Position numbers and translations under genes: made by a program. The notes beneath the pieces are model-generated. The model worked only from the letters and a program-made list of their open reading frames with translations, made no database searches and had not been told where the DNA came from. From 2011-GWA2-47-8b sp964361325 (GTDB taxonomy: Bacteria > Patescibacteriota > Minisyncoccia > UBA6257 > WO2-44-18), in the NCBI GenBank assembly GCA_964361325.1, contig CAYHZT010000007.1:1-26186 (forward strand): a stretch of DNA of 26,186 nt, given 5' to 3'. This document shows positions 7,995 to 15,790 of the stretch, piece after piece (position 1 is the first letter of the stretch; each line of letters starts with the position of its first letter).

Positions 7995-8588
7995 ATGTAC
8001 GACCACGAAATTTTTTTAGAAGAAAAATTAAAGGAAATAGCCAAAGAAAGTCGGGTTTTAGATATAGGTAGCGGCAACCCCTTTCAGAAACGGCTGGCAA
8101 AATATAAGAATCTTTTCGCAAATGTCCGTTACGAAACCCTGGATAGCGCTTCTCAATATAACCCCACTTATGTTGGGGACGTTCACAATCTTCCGTTGCC
8201 GGACGGTTCGTTGCCGGCAGTAATCTGCCTTTCGGTTTTTGAACACCTGTACGACCCCCAAAAAGCATCGGACGAGATTTACAGAGCTTTAAAACAAGGC
8301 GGCAAGGCGCTCATCTACACGCATTTCATCTATCCCTACCATGGCCGAAAAGGAGTTTATGGCGACTTTTTCCGCTTTACCGAAGAGGGGTTGCGGCATC
8401 TTTTCCGCAAATTTTCCAAAATAGAAATAAAAAAACAAGGCGGTTATTTCCGGGCAATGGGTTTCTTTCTACCATTTCAGGCAAAGTTCCGATTTATCTG
8501 GGAGCCGATAACTTATCTATTAGACAAACTACTCAAAACCGAAAACCGAATGACCACCGCGGGATATTACATTTATCTGATTAAATAA
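7995..8588 (+). CDS. Class I SAM-dependent methyltransferase
   Basis: This 197-residue protein belongs to the Methyltransf_11-like group. VLDIGSGNP (21-29) is motif I for S-adenosylmethionine binding. GDVHNLPLPDGS and CLSVFEHLYDP correspond to the next two motifs, and RALKQGGKALI follows as the post-core strand. It lacks an obvious substrate-binding extension. It begins 8 nt after neuA without a Shine-Dalgarno site, and the next gene begins directly after its stop. Within this operon it may methylate a sugar or lipid-linked glycan, which is inferred from context only. Confidence 0.85.
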   Translation: MYDHEIFLEEKLKEIAKESRVLDIGSGNPFQKRLAKYKNLFANVRYETLDSASQYNPTYVGDVHNLPLPDGSLPAVICLSVFEHLYDPQKASDEIYRALKQGGKALIYTHFIYPYHGRKGVYGDFFRFTEEGLRHLFRKFSKIEIKKQGGYFRAMGFFLPFQAKFRFIWEPITYLLDKLLKTENRMTTAGYYIYLIK

Positions 8589-9515
8589 ATGATTATTCAA
8601 ATTACGGAACCAAAGGATTATTCAAAAAAGGCGCTGGCTATTTATAAAGCGCTGGGGTCGGTTTATTTTTCCGCCCAACCGCGCAAAGACGCGGATGTTT
8701 TGGTGCTTCGCCTGGCTTACAAAATTGATTCTTCCTGGATGAATAAAATGTCTAGTCTAAAAGTAATCGCGACGCCCACCACGGGATTAAATCACATTGA
8801 TTTAGATGAAGCGAAAAAAAGAAAAATAAAAGTAATTTCTCTGAAGGGACACGCGGATTTTTTAAAAGACATCCCATCAACCGCCGAGGAAACTTTGGCT
8901 TTGATGATGGCATTAGTAAGGAATCTTCCCTGGGCTTTTGATGACGTAAAAAAGGGGAATTGGAATAGAGATATTTGGCGCGGCCACCAATTCATTCATA
9001 AAACTTTGGGAATTTTGGGCTGTGGGCGACTTGGGAAGATTGTTGCCAAATACGGAAAAGCGCTTGGTATGCGAATCTTGGGAACCGATCCCGGCGTGGA
9101 TGAGCGCGCTATGACGCGTCATAGTATTGAAAAAGTGCCGATGGATAAACTTTTCAAAGAATCAGATATTTTAAGTGTTCATGTTTCGTTGGAATCCAAC
9201 ACTAATAATCTCGTTCAAGAAAAGTACTTAAAAATGATGAAGCCAACCGCTTATTTAATAAACACCTCGCGCGGAGAAATTATTGATGAAAAGGCTTTAT
9301 TAAAAGCGCTTGAAAGTGGATGGCTGGCCGGAGCCGCTTTGGATGTCATGCGAAATGAGGTGGGCGGTAAACACCTCAAAAATAATCCTCTTATTAAATA
9401 TGCAAAAACACACAATAATCTTTTGATTGTTCCGCATCTTGGCGGCGCCACTTACGAAGCAATGCACGTGACGGAAGATTTTGTCGCGGACTTGGTCAGG
9501 AAATACGTTAAGTAA
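8589..9515 (+). CDS. D-isomer-specific 2-hydroxyacid dehydrogenase
   Basis: This 308-residue NAD-dependent enzyme has the complete catalytic set of its family: Arg228 in NTSRGEIIDE, Glu257 in LDVMRNE and His283 in PHLGGAT. The NAD-binding GILGCGRLG is at 141-149, with an acidic residue (TDP) at the end of the second strand favouring NAD over NADP. It lacks the ACT domain of the SerA-like protein at 23398. The start codon immediately follows the TAA of the methyltransferase with no gap, so translation is probably coupled. Its role in a nonulosonate operon is unclear. It might make or use a lactate- or glycerate-type acid that decorates the glycan, but this is speculation. Confidence 0.87.
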   Translation: MIIQITEPKDYSKKALAIYKALGSVYFSAQPRKDADVLVLRLAYKIDSSWMNKMSSLKVIATPTTGLNHIDLDEAKKRKIKVISLKGHADFLKDIPSTAEETLALMMALVRNLPWAFDDVKKGNWNRDIWRGHQFIHKTLGILGCGRLGKIVAKYGKALGMRILGTDPGVDERAMTRHSIEKVPMDKLFKESDILSVHVSLESNTNNLVQEKYLKMMKPTAYLINTSRGEIIDEKALLKALESGWLAGAALDVMRNEVGGKHLKNNPLIKYAKTHNNLLIVPHLGGATYEAMHVTEDFVADLVRKYVK

Positions 9516-9520
9516 TAAAT

Positions 9521-10414
9521 ATGCTCGGTTGGTTTTTGTTGGCGTTAGGGGCGGCAATCGCAAATTCCTGGTCGCAGGTGATTCAAAAATGGGCAATTTT
9601 TTTAAGCCGTTATTCCAAGATAACTATTGCTTTTGTTTCCGCCGCAACCGCCGCGTTAATTCTTTTCGGGGTATCTTATTTTATTGTTGGGGCGCCGCAA
9701 ATTGACGGACGATTTTGGGCAGCGGTTTTAGTAACAGGAATTTTAAATACATTGGCCCTTCCTCTTATGCTCAAGGCTTATGAACTGGGCGAATTTTCCT
9801 CGGTTTATTCGATGATTTTGATGACGCCGGTTTTTTTGCTGATTACTTCGGCCATTTTTTTGGGAGAGACGCCGTCGCCGGTCGGAATTTTCGGCGTTTT
9901 GCTGACTGTGCTGGGCCTCTGGGTAATAACCAGAACCAATCACGAACACGCGCAAGTTCCTAATTTTACCAAAGGCAATCTACTGGGCCTGGCCGTGGCT
10001 TTTATTTGGTCTATTTCGGTCAATTTCGATAAATTAGCCTCTGTCTACTCCGACCAATTTTTCGCTCCCGCGATAACTATGGCAATAATAGCGGCGGGCT
10101 GCGCGATTTACTTATTCGCAACGCACCGAACCTTAATATTAAGAATTCCTGACTCGTCCGCGGTTAACCGCCGTTTTATAGTTCCGAATATTTTCATTTT
10201 GTTTTTACTGGGAGCGACAATGGCGCTTGGGAGTATTTTGCATAATTCCGCGCTACTTGCCGGTTTCGCATCATATACTATAGCGATTAAGCGGATTGGT
10301 GTTTTGTTCGGCGTGTTTTGGGGCTGGCTGTTTTTTAAAGAAAAAAATATTTTTCGAAAAGCGCTGGGAGCCGCCATTGCCATCGCGGGGGTTGTCGCTA
10401 TTTTATTCACATAA
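9521..10414 (+). CDS. EamA/DMT-superfamily transporter
   Basis: This 297-residue membrane protein has about ten hydrophobic helices in two homologous halves of five, the layout of EamA drug/metabolite transporters. A hydrophobic start (LGWFLLALGAAIANSWS) and the loop APQIDGRFWAAVLVTGI mark the first half. The second half begins after a hydrophilic linker near residue 145 at NLLGLAVAFIWS and ends with KALGAAIAIAGVVAILF. Such proteins move small metabolites. It starts 5 nt after the dehydrogenase stop and ends the operon, just before a hairpin terminator. The substrate is unknown; a glycan precursor or a nonulosonate-related acid would fit the context. Confidence 0.85.
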   Translation: MLGWFLLALGAAIANSWSQVIQKWAIFLSRYSKITIAFVSAATAALILFGVSYFIVGAPQIDGRFWAAVLVTGILNTLALPLMLKAYELGEFSSVYSMILMTPVFLLITSAIFLGETPSPVGIFGVLLTVLGLWVITRTNHEHAQVPNFTKGNLLGLAVAFIWSISVNFDKLASVYSDQFFAPAITMAIIAAGCAIYLFATHRTLILRIPDSSAVNRRFIVPNIFILFLLGATMALGSILHNSALLAGFASYTIAIKRIGVLFGVFWGWLFFKEKNIFRKALGAAIAIAGVVAILFT

Positions 10415-10415
10415 A

Positions 10416-10446
10416 AAATGGAGCCCCGGTCGTGAGGGCTCCATTT
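10416..10446. terminator. Bidirectional terminator hairpin between convergent genes
   Basis: AAATGGAGCCC (10416-10426) and GGGCTCCATTT (10436-10446) pair perfectly over 11 bp around a 9-nt loop. The A-run at 10413-10418 gives a U-tract on the minus strand, so it fits best as the end of the sigma-factor operon. On the plus strand the T-run is short (ATTTGT), so termination of the transporter operon would be weaker. Confidence 0.75.
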
Positions 10447-10522
10447 GTAAAACTTTATGGGATCAATATATACAACCCAGGAACCGCCCGTTTGGTTTCT
10501 CCTTATAGTGAGTAAGGCCGAA

Positions 10523-10843
10523 CTACTTCCGAAAGGTCTTTAAGTAGTTAAAGATCACTCTTTTGAGGTCTCTTAAAAGCAGCGCCCCGACGCCGAGAAT
10601 AAGCAGAATAAACAATTGAACGGCAACGTGAGTTTGGAAGAAGGTGTTTAGAATATATTTGAAAAATTCCCAATAGCTGGAGTTGGAGGCCAGGGCGGCG
10701 TTTTCCATCACCTTGCCGAAAAAGACCGTGCTCGCGAGAAGCTTCAAAACAACCACCGCGAAAACAATTTCAACCAGCATCAGCGGAACTATGCGCCGTA
10801 AAAACCAGATTGTGTAAATTTTCCAAAGAAGTTTGTTACTCAT
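10523..10843 (-). CDS. Small two-helix membrane protein coupled to an ECF sigma factor
   Basis: This 106-residue protein has a basic N-terminus (KLLWKIYTIWFLRRI) and a first hydrophobic helix at about residues 18-42. An outer or periplasm-side loop of about 30 residues rich in Asn, Ser and aromatic residues follows. A second helix covers about 73-92, and the tail is short and basic (RDLKRVIFNYLKTFRK). I do not recognise a family. Its start overlaps the sigma-factor stop by 4 nt (ATGA on the minus strand), so the two are made together. That is the usual place of an anti-sigma factor, but the cytoplasmic parts look too small for a known anti-sigma domain. It could be a new kind of membrane partner or an unrelated envelope protein. 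Confidence 0.75.
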   Translation of the reverse strand: MSNKLLWKIYTIWFLRRIVPLMLVEIVFAVVVLKLLASTVFFGKVMENAALASNSSYWEFFKYILNTFFQTHVAVQLFILLILGVGALLLRDLKRVIFNYLKTFRK

Positions 10844-11421
10844 GCTAAATCTGCTACTAATGTCTTAAACAACCTTTTGGCCCTAAAAAGTCGCATCTTC
10901 AGCGTAGTCATGGAAATTTTTTCCACGCGGCAGATTTCTTTGTAGGATTTGTCTTCAAGATAATAAAGCCCTAGAAGATGTCCAAGATGTTCCGGCATTT
11001 TTTCCAGTACCGATTTTACCGTGGCCTTGGCATCGGACATGGCGTCTAAATCCTGGCTTTGGCTTATCGGTTTTTCTTCGTCGTAAAGAACCGGGTCCAG
11101 ATACTCTACCGAGTCCATCTTTTTCTTTATGTCTTGATAATGAGTGAACGCGGTATTCATCAGGATTTTATAAGCCCAGCTTTTGAACGCGATGCCGGCT
11201 CTTTTTTGGAAGTTGTTGCCGTACTTATAAATCTTTACAAACGTTTCCTGCACGATATCTTCGGCATCTTCCTGCTTCCGGACAATGCCCATGGCCTTTC
11301 TTAAGAACGGCTCCTGATATTTACTGACTAGAATCTTGAATTGAGAAGGATCGCCAAGCGATTGGCGCAAGATTTCTTCATCGGGAATTTGTTCATTTAT
11401 AACGGGGTCCATAACCCCCAC
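10840..11421 (-). CDS. ECF-type RNA polymerase sigma factor
   Basis: This 193-residue protein has sigma region 2 (DAEDIVQETFVKIYKY, then FKSWAYKILMN) and region 4 (EKMPEHLGHLLGLYYLEDKS followed by YKEIC and a helix-turn-helix MTTLKMRLFRAKR). A linker of about 50 residues joins them. Regions 1 and 3 are absent, as in extracytoplasmic-function sigma factors. The longest start is GTG at 11421. ATG at 11412 gives a 190-residue protein and is at least as likely. It is followed by a coupled small membrane protein and lies divergently from neuB, with less than 100 nt between them. It probably responds to an envelope signal; its target promoters cannot be identified here. Confidence 0.88.
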   Translation of the reverse strand: MGVMDPVINEQIPDEEILRQSLGDPSQFKILVSKYQEPFLRKAMGIVRKQEDAEDIVQETFVKIYKYGNNFQKRAGIAFKSWAYKILMNTAFTHYQDIKKKMDSVEYLDPVLYDEEKPISQSQDLDAMSDAKATVKSVLEKMPEHLGHLLGLYYLEDKSYKEICRVEKISMTTLKMRLFRAKRLFKTLVADLA

Positions 11422-11504
11422 AATGTAGCAATTTTACGGCCAAATGAAAAGACTGCCGTGAAACCAAGAGGAGGCCAAATGCGTTATATTTTGAAGCTTT
11501 CTTT

Positions 11505-11510
11505 AAGGAG
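11505..11510 (+). promoter_or_regulatory. Ribosome binding site for neuB, with a competing upstream site
   Basis: AAGGAG ends 7 nt before ATG 11518. A second good site, AGAGGAGG at 11467-11474, serves an in-frame ATG at 11479 that would add 13 residues. Both starts look usable. Confidence 0.6.
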
Positions 11511-11517
11511 AAAAAAT

Positions 11518-12639
11518 ATGAATTCCGACCAAATCTGGAGTAAATTGCAAAAAGGCGTTTTCATTATCGCCGAGGCGGGAAAAAACTTCATTCAAACCGA
11601 AGAAGACCGGCCCGTGGAAGAATATCTCAAGAACGCGATGCGGTTGGTTGACGAAGCGGCCAAAGCCGGCGCCGATGCGATTAAATTCCAGACCCATAAC
11701 GTTGAAGATGAACAGCTTAATATAAATGTAGTGTCGCCGCATTTTAAAGGAAGCGATCGTTACCGTTGGGTGAGCAGAAACGAAAAAGCCACGCCCGTTG
11801 ATAAATTCTGGAAACCTCTGAAAGCGCATTGCGATAAACAGGGCATTGTTTTTTTCTCTACGCCAATGAGCCGCGGCGCGGCAATAATTTTGGATGAACA
11901 GGTAGGAGTGAGTCTTTGGAAAATCGGTTCGGGAGATATTTTAGACTTCGTGATGCTGGATTATATCCGGCGGAGCGGAAAGCCGATTATCATTTCTTCC
12001 GGAATGAGCACTTTGGAAGAGGTAGAAATGACATTGAAGTTTTTGCGTGAAAAGAACGATCGCGTCGCGCTTCTCCACTGTGTTTCTAAATATCCCTGTC
12101 CGCCGGAAGAATTGCGCTTGAAAACGATTGATTTCTACAAGGAAAAATTTGATATGCCGGTAGGATTCTCCGATCATTCAATCGGCATTGAACCGGATTT
12201 GGTAGCGGTGGCGATGGGAGCGACGATTCTGGAAAAACACTTTTCTATGTCGCGCGACTTATGGGGTTCCGACCACAAAGTTTCTATGACGCCCGAAGAA
12301 TTGCGTGATTTAGTCAGCGGAGTTGATGGGATTACCAAAGACATCAAAGAGAAATCACGGGTTTTGGAAAGCGATTTCGCGAAGAGGGGGATAGGGAGCG
12401 GAGCGAAGATTTTGCAGGACGGCGAGGCGGTCTTCCGTCCACTGTTCAGAAAATCTTTAATGGCAGGGCAGGATATTCCGTCCGGCGCGATTTTGAGGTT
12501 GGAGATGATTTACGCCATGCGTCCACAGCAATACGCGGGCGGTTTACCGTCGGAGTATTACGAGAAAATTCTTGGTAAAAAAACCAAGGTCGCGCTTAAG
12601 AAATACGATCCGATTACCGACAACTCGCTGGAAGGTTAA
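11518..12639 (+). CDS. neuB: N-acylneuraminate/nonulosonate synthase (NeuB family)
   Basis: This 373-residue enzyme condenses phosphoenolpyruvate with a hexose (ManNAc or a 2,4-diacetamido-trideoxy sugar) to form a nonulosonic acid. The TIM-barrel domain shows FIIAEAGKN near the start, AGADAIKFQT, KIGSGD, IISSGMS, HCVSKYPCPPEELRLKT, GFSDHSIG and EKHFSM, all standard NeuB motifs. The C-terminal antifreeze-like SAF domain begins about residue 310 (RKSLMAGQDIPSGAIL). Typical NeuB proteins are about 340-350 residues; the excess here is mostly after IAEAG (QTEEDRPVEEY) and in the C-terminal tail. The gene is monocistronic, closed by a strong terminator. It is separated from neuC and neuA by the ECF sigma cassette. 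Confidence 0.93.
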   Translation: MNSDQIWSKLQKGVFIIAEAGKNFIQTEEDRPVEEYLKNAMRLVDEAAKAGADAIKFQTHNVEDEQLNINVVSPHFKGSDRYRWVSRNEKATPVDKFWKPLKAHCDKQGIVFFSTPMSRGAAIILDEQVGVSLWKIGSGDILDFVMLDYIRRSGKPIIISSGMSTLEEVEMTLKFLREKNDRVALLHCVSKYPCPPEELRLKTIDFYKEKFDMPVGFSDHSIGIEPDLVAVAMGATILEKHFSMSRDLWGSDHKVSMTPEELRDLVSGVDGITKDIKEKSRVLESDFAKRGIGSGAKILQDGEAVFRPLFRKSLMAGQDIPSGAILRLEMIYAMRPQQYAGGLPSEYYEKILGKKTKVALKKYDPITDNSLEG

Positions 12640-12646
12640 AACCTTT

Positions 12647-12689
12647 CCCCCGTGCAGAAACTTTTGTTTCAGCGCGGGGGTTTTATTTT
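12647..12689 (+). terminator. Strong rho-independent terminator after neuB
   Basis: CCCCCGTGC (12647-12655) pairs with GCGCGGGGG (12672-12680). An inner GAAAC/GTTTC stem has a TTTT loop, and TTTTATTTT follows at 12681-12689. Confidence 0.9.
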
Positions 12690-12703
12690 CTGGTCGCCTA
12701 CTG

Positions 12704-12709
12704 TAATAT
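12704..12709 (+). promoter_or_regulatory. -10-like box close to the start of the UDP-sugar dehydrogenase gene
   Basis: TAATAT ends 9 nt before ATG 12719, in the space right after the neuB terminator. No convincing -35 box is seen. The geometry again fits a leaderless transcript. Confidence 0.42.
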
Positions 12710-12718
12710 AAACTAACA

Positions 12719-13630
12719 ATGTATCATCCAAAACTTGGTTTAATCGGAGTCGGCTGGGTCGGCGCCCAGCTCAAACGTTATTTTGAAGAATTCAAAGGAT
12801 ACAAGGCCGGAGTGGATTTGATGTTGTATGATATCGATCCCAAAAAATGCGCCGGTGATATTAATAAAGCGGAAGTTATTTTCGTTGCCGTACCGACGCC
12901 TCCCAACCCGAAAGACGGTTCTTGCGACACCTCTATTTTAGAAAACGCCGTGGGAAAAATCAGCGGCGCGGACAAGATAGTTGTTTTGAAATCAACAATT
13001 CCCCCGGGAACAACCGAAAGAATGCAGGCATTATATCCTCAGCATAAATTTTTATTTAATCCGGAATTTTTAAGCGAAAAAACGGCTTGGCAGGATATGC
13101 TTCGTCCCGATCGGCAAATCGTCGGTTTTACCGAAAAAAGTTTGGATGCCGCTCATTTGGTTTTATCGCTTTTGCCATCCGCTCCTCTCGTGTCGCCCTG
13201 CCGCATCGGAACTTACGAGCAAACTCGCATTACCGCCACCGAAGCGGAATTGATTAAGTATGCCGGCAACGTTTATTTTGCCCAGAAAGTTAATTGGGCG
13301 AACGCTTTGGCAAAAATCTCCGAGAAAATCGGCGCCGATTATGAACACGTACGCCAGGGCATGGCGTCCGACCATCGCATAGGCGCTTCGCATCTGGACG
13401 TTAATAACGGCGGCTATAAAGGTTTTGGCGGTTATTGTTTTCCCAAGGACACCGCCGCTTTTATGGCATTTACAAAACAAAACGGGCTTAACGACGTTCA
13501 TAATCTGCTGATGGCGGCTTGGAAATTTAACGAAAACTTACTGGCGGAGCAAGGACTAACTATAGAAGATGTCAGCCGTCACATTTCCGATTTGGAATTA
13601 ATTACGAAAAAGTCCCGGGGCAATAAGTAA
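12719..13630 (+). CDS. UDP-glucose/GDP-mannose dehydrogenase family protein, short form
   Basis: This 303-residue protein has the N-terminal NAD domain (GLIGVGWVG near residue 7; VAVPTPPNPKDGS; STIPPGTTE; NPEFLSEKTA). It also has the central helical domain (TEAELIKYAGNVYFAQKVNW) with catalytic Cys240 in GGYCFPKD. Family members oxidise the C6 hydroxyl of a UDP- or GDP-sugar to a uronate. The usual C-terminal UDP-binding domain of about 120-130 residues is missing: the frame ends about 60 residues after the catalytic Cys, at a normal stop, with the next gene starting 3 nt later. The catalytic residues are intact, so it may be active in a reduced form or need a partner. It is the first gene of a three-gene glycan unit. 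Confidence 0.85.
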   Translation: MYHPKLGLIGVGWVGAQLKRYFEEFKGYKAGVDLMLYDIDPKKCAGDINKAEVIFVAVPTPPNPKDGSCDTSILENAVGKISGADKIVVLKSTIPPGTTERMQALYPQHKFLFNPEFLSEKTAWQDMLRPDRQIVGFTEKSLDAAHLVLSLLPSAPLVSPCRIGTYEQTRITATEAELIKYAGNVYFAQKVNWANALAKISEKIGADYEHVRQGMASDHRIGASHLDVNNGGYKGFGGYCFPKDTAAFMAFTKQNGLNDVHNLLMAAWKFNENLLAEQGLTIEDVSRHISDLELITKKSRGNK

Positions 13631-13633
13631 TAA

Positions 13634-15790
13634 ATGAGTAAGCAGCAGTTAACTATTTTATACGGCTGGGGCATCAAAATCCTAGTTTTCGTCATTCCGT
13701 TTCTTTCGATATGGATCGCCAAGTCCATGTTTTTTCCTTATATTACGGGCCGCAATTTCGGTTTTCGGATTTTGGTGGAATTGGCCTTGGTTTTATGGGT
13801 CGGTTTGGTATTTTTGGACAAAAAATTTCTGCCACGCCGCAATTGGATTTTCTGGGCCGTTATCGCTTTTGTCGCCGTCGTAGGCATCGCCGATTTTTTC
13901 GGCGTCAATGCTTATAAAAGCTTTTGGTCTAATTATGAAAGAATGGAAGGATTTTTGACGATCTCGCATATGGCGGTTTATTTCTTAATCCTTACCAGCG
14001 TTTTTCGCAGCAAGCGCGAATGGATGACTTACTTCAATCTTTTCGTGTTCGCCGGTTTTCTTGTCGGCGTTTACGGAATATTTCAGAAATTAGGGTTACG
14101 AGAGGCGATTCAGGGCGGAGAAAACCGCATTGACGGCACTATCGGAAATCCAACTTACCTGGCTGCTTATCTTACCTTAATCATTGCCCTTACATCAGTT
14201 TTATTTTTCAACGCGAAAAAATATTGGCTTAAAATTCTTTACGCTCTTTTAATTGCCTTCGATTTTTTGATTATTTACTTTAGCGCCACTCGTGGCGCCG
14301 CTTTGAGCTTTATGGTGGCAATTCCGCTTTTTCTTTTTTTCTATTTCTGGTTTTTTAAAAATGACGAACGTGAAATTTTACATCGCAAAATCGCGATGTG
14401 GGTTCTGATAGCAATGGCTGTTTCTACGGTTGGGTTTATTTTGGTTAAAAATCAGCCTTTTGTTCAAGATAATGCCGTATTGTCCAGGTTCGCCAATATT
14501 TCTTTTGGCGAAAAAACGGTTCGTTCCCGTTTTATGATTTGGGGAATCAGTTGGCAAGGATTTTTGGAAAGACCGATTCTTGGCTGGGGTCAGGAAAACT
14601 ATTTGCAAGTATTTGCCAAGTATTACAATCCCGGCCTTTACGATCAGGAACCGTGGTTCGATCGTTCTCACGATATCATTTTTGATTGGCTGATCAACGC
14701 CGGTATTTTAGGTTTATTGGCGTACCTTTCCATGTTTGTCGCGTTGTTTTACGCGATTCTGCGGACATTGAAAACTAAATTTATAGACGCGAAGGAATGC
14801 TTAATATTATTAGTCATTCCCATCGCCTATTTTATTCAAAACATTTTTGTTTTTGACAATTATAATACCTACGTTTTGTTCTTCACGATTCTTGCTTATG
14901 TCGGCAGCCAATACGCTAATAGTGGCGAAGAGAAAGAAACCGAACAGCGCGATGCCTCGGCGGATGTCTTCCGATCAACAATCGCGGTCATTAGCGCTTT
15001 AATTATCGGAGGTTCGATGATTTATTTTTGGAATATTCGTCCAATTGCCCAATCGCAGGGCATTATAAATTCGTTGATGGCCACAACCGATGCGCAGGAT
15101 CCGGTAGGGGCGACGCTAAAATCATTCCAGGACACGCTCTCTTATAACACGTTTGGAAATAGCGAAGTATTGGAGCAATTGGGCCGCGTCAGTAGTTTAT
15201 TGGTTAATCAGTCAAATATTTCGCCGCAATCTAAAGCGCAATTTATCGCGTTTGCCGTCGCAGAATTGGAAAAATCATTGGCAAAGTTTCCTAATGACAT
15301 TCGCGGGCACCTGTTCGCGGGGGATGTGTATCAAGGGGCGCAATCTTTGAACGCCGGATATTTTTTCAAGGCCCGCGAGCATTTTAAAAGAGCGGTGGAG
15401 TTAGGTCCGAATAAGCAACAGGTGCTGTTTTCGCTCGCCAACAATTATCTTTATACCCAAGAATACGACAAGGCCATGGAATTGGCTCAAAAAGCCGTTG
15501 ACGTAGAGCCCGCAAACTTTGATGCTCACGGTAATAAGGGAATTATTGCCATTCTGATGGGCCGGGACGATATAGTGCAGGTGGAAATTAACGAAATGGA
15601 CAAATGGATGCAGCTGGAAAAAGAGCCGGGGAAATTTGGCAGTTATTTGCAGCAGTTGCAAAAAATTGCCCGAACCTACGCGAACGTACAGCAATACGCC
15701 AAAGCCCGATCCGTTTTTATCAAGCTGACGATGCTCGCGCCCGACAATAAAGATTATAAAAAAGAATTAGAATCTATTCAGGGAAAATGA
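13634..15790 (+). CDS. O-antigen ligase/polymerase-like membrane protein with C-terminal TPR repeats
   Basis: This is a 718-residue protein. Residues ~10-440 contain about eleven or twelve hydrophobic helices with the Wzy_C/WaaL region: TIGNPTYLAAYL near 168, RSRFMIWGISWQGFLERPIL near 296, GWGQENYL, and RSHDIIFDWLINAG near 345. This family transfers or polymerises lipid-linked glycans on the outer face of the membrane. One more helix lies around 450 (IAVISALIIGGSMIYFW). A soluble tail with tetratricopeptide-like repeats follows from ~560 (AREHFKRAVELGP; YDKAMELAQKAVDVEP), probably outside the cell and able to bind a protein acceptor or partner. It overlaps the next gene by 4 nt. Whether it acts as ligase, polymerase or protein glycosyltransferase is open. 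Confidence 0.87.
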   Translation: MSKQQLTILYGWGIKILVFVIPFLSIWIAKSMFFPYITGRNFGFRILVELALVLWVGLVFLDKKFLPRRNWIFWAVIAFVAVVGIADFFGVNAYKSFWSNYERMEGFLTISHMAVYFLILTSVFRSKREWMTYFNLFVFAGFLVGVYGIFQKLGLREAIQGGENRIDGTIGNPTYLAAYLTLIIALTSVLFFNAKKYWLKILYALLIAFDFLIIYFSATRGAALSFMVAIPLFLFFYFWFFKNDEREILHRKIAMWVLIAMAVSTVGFILVKNQPFVQDNAVLSRFANISFGEKTVRSRFMIWGISWQGFLERPILGWGQENYLQVFAKYYNPGLYDQEPWFDRSHDIIFDWLINAGILGLLAYLSMFVALFYAILRTLKTKFIDAKECLILLVIPIAYFIQNIFVFDNYNTYVLFFTILAYVGSQYANSGEEKETEQRDASADVFRSTIAVISALIIGGSMIYFWNIRPIAQSQGIINSLMATTDAQDPVGATLKSFQDTLSYNTFGNSEVLEQLGRVSSLLVNQSNISPQSKAQFIAFAVAELEKSLAKFPNDIRGHLFAGDVYQGAQSLNAGYFFKAREHFKRAVELGPNKQQVLFSLANNYLYTQEYDKAMELAQKAVDVEPANFDAHGNKGIIAILMGRDDIVQVEINEMDKWMQLEKEPGKFGSYLQQLQKIARTYANVQQYAKARSVFIKLTMLAPDNKDYKKELESIQGK

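Noticed and set aside
10500..10530. Minus-strand sequence ACTCACTATAAGGAGA resembles the 3' half of a phage T7 promoter.
   Set aside because: The upstream half shows no match and no phage polymerase is present. It is probably chance.
11341..11517. Longer neuB frame reaching into the sigma-factor gene.
   Set aside because: It would overlap the divergent sigma gene. ATG 11518, or at most 11479, has a proper ribosome site.
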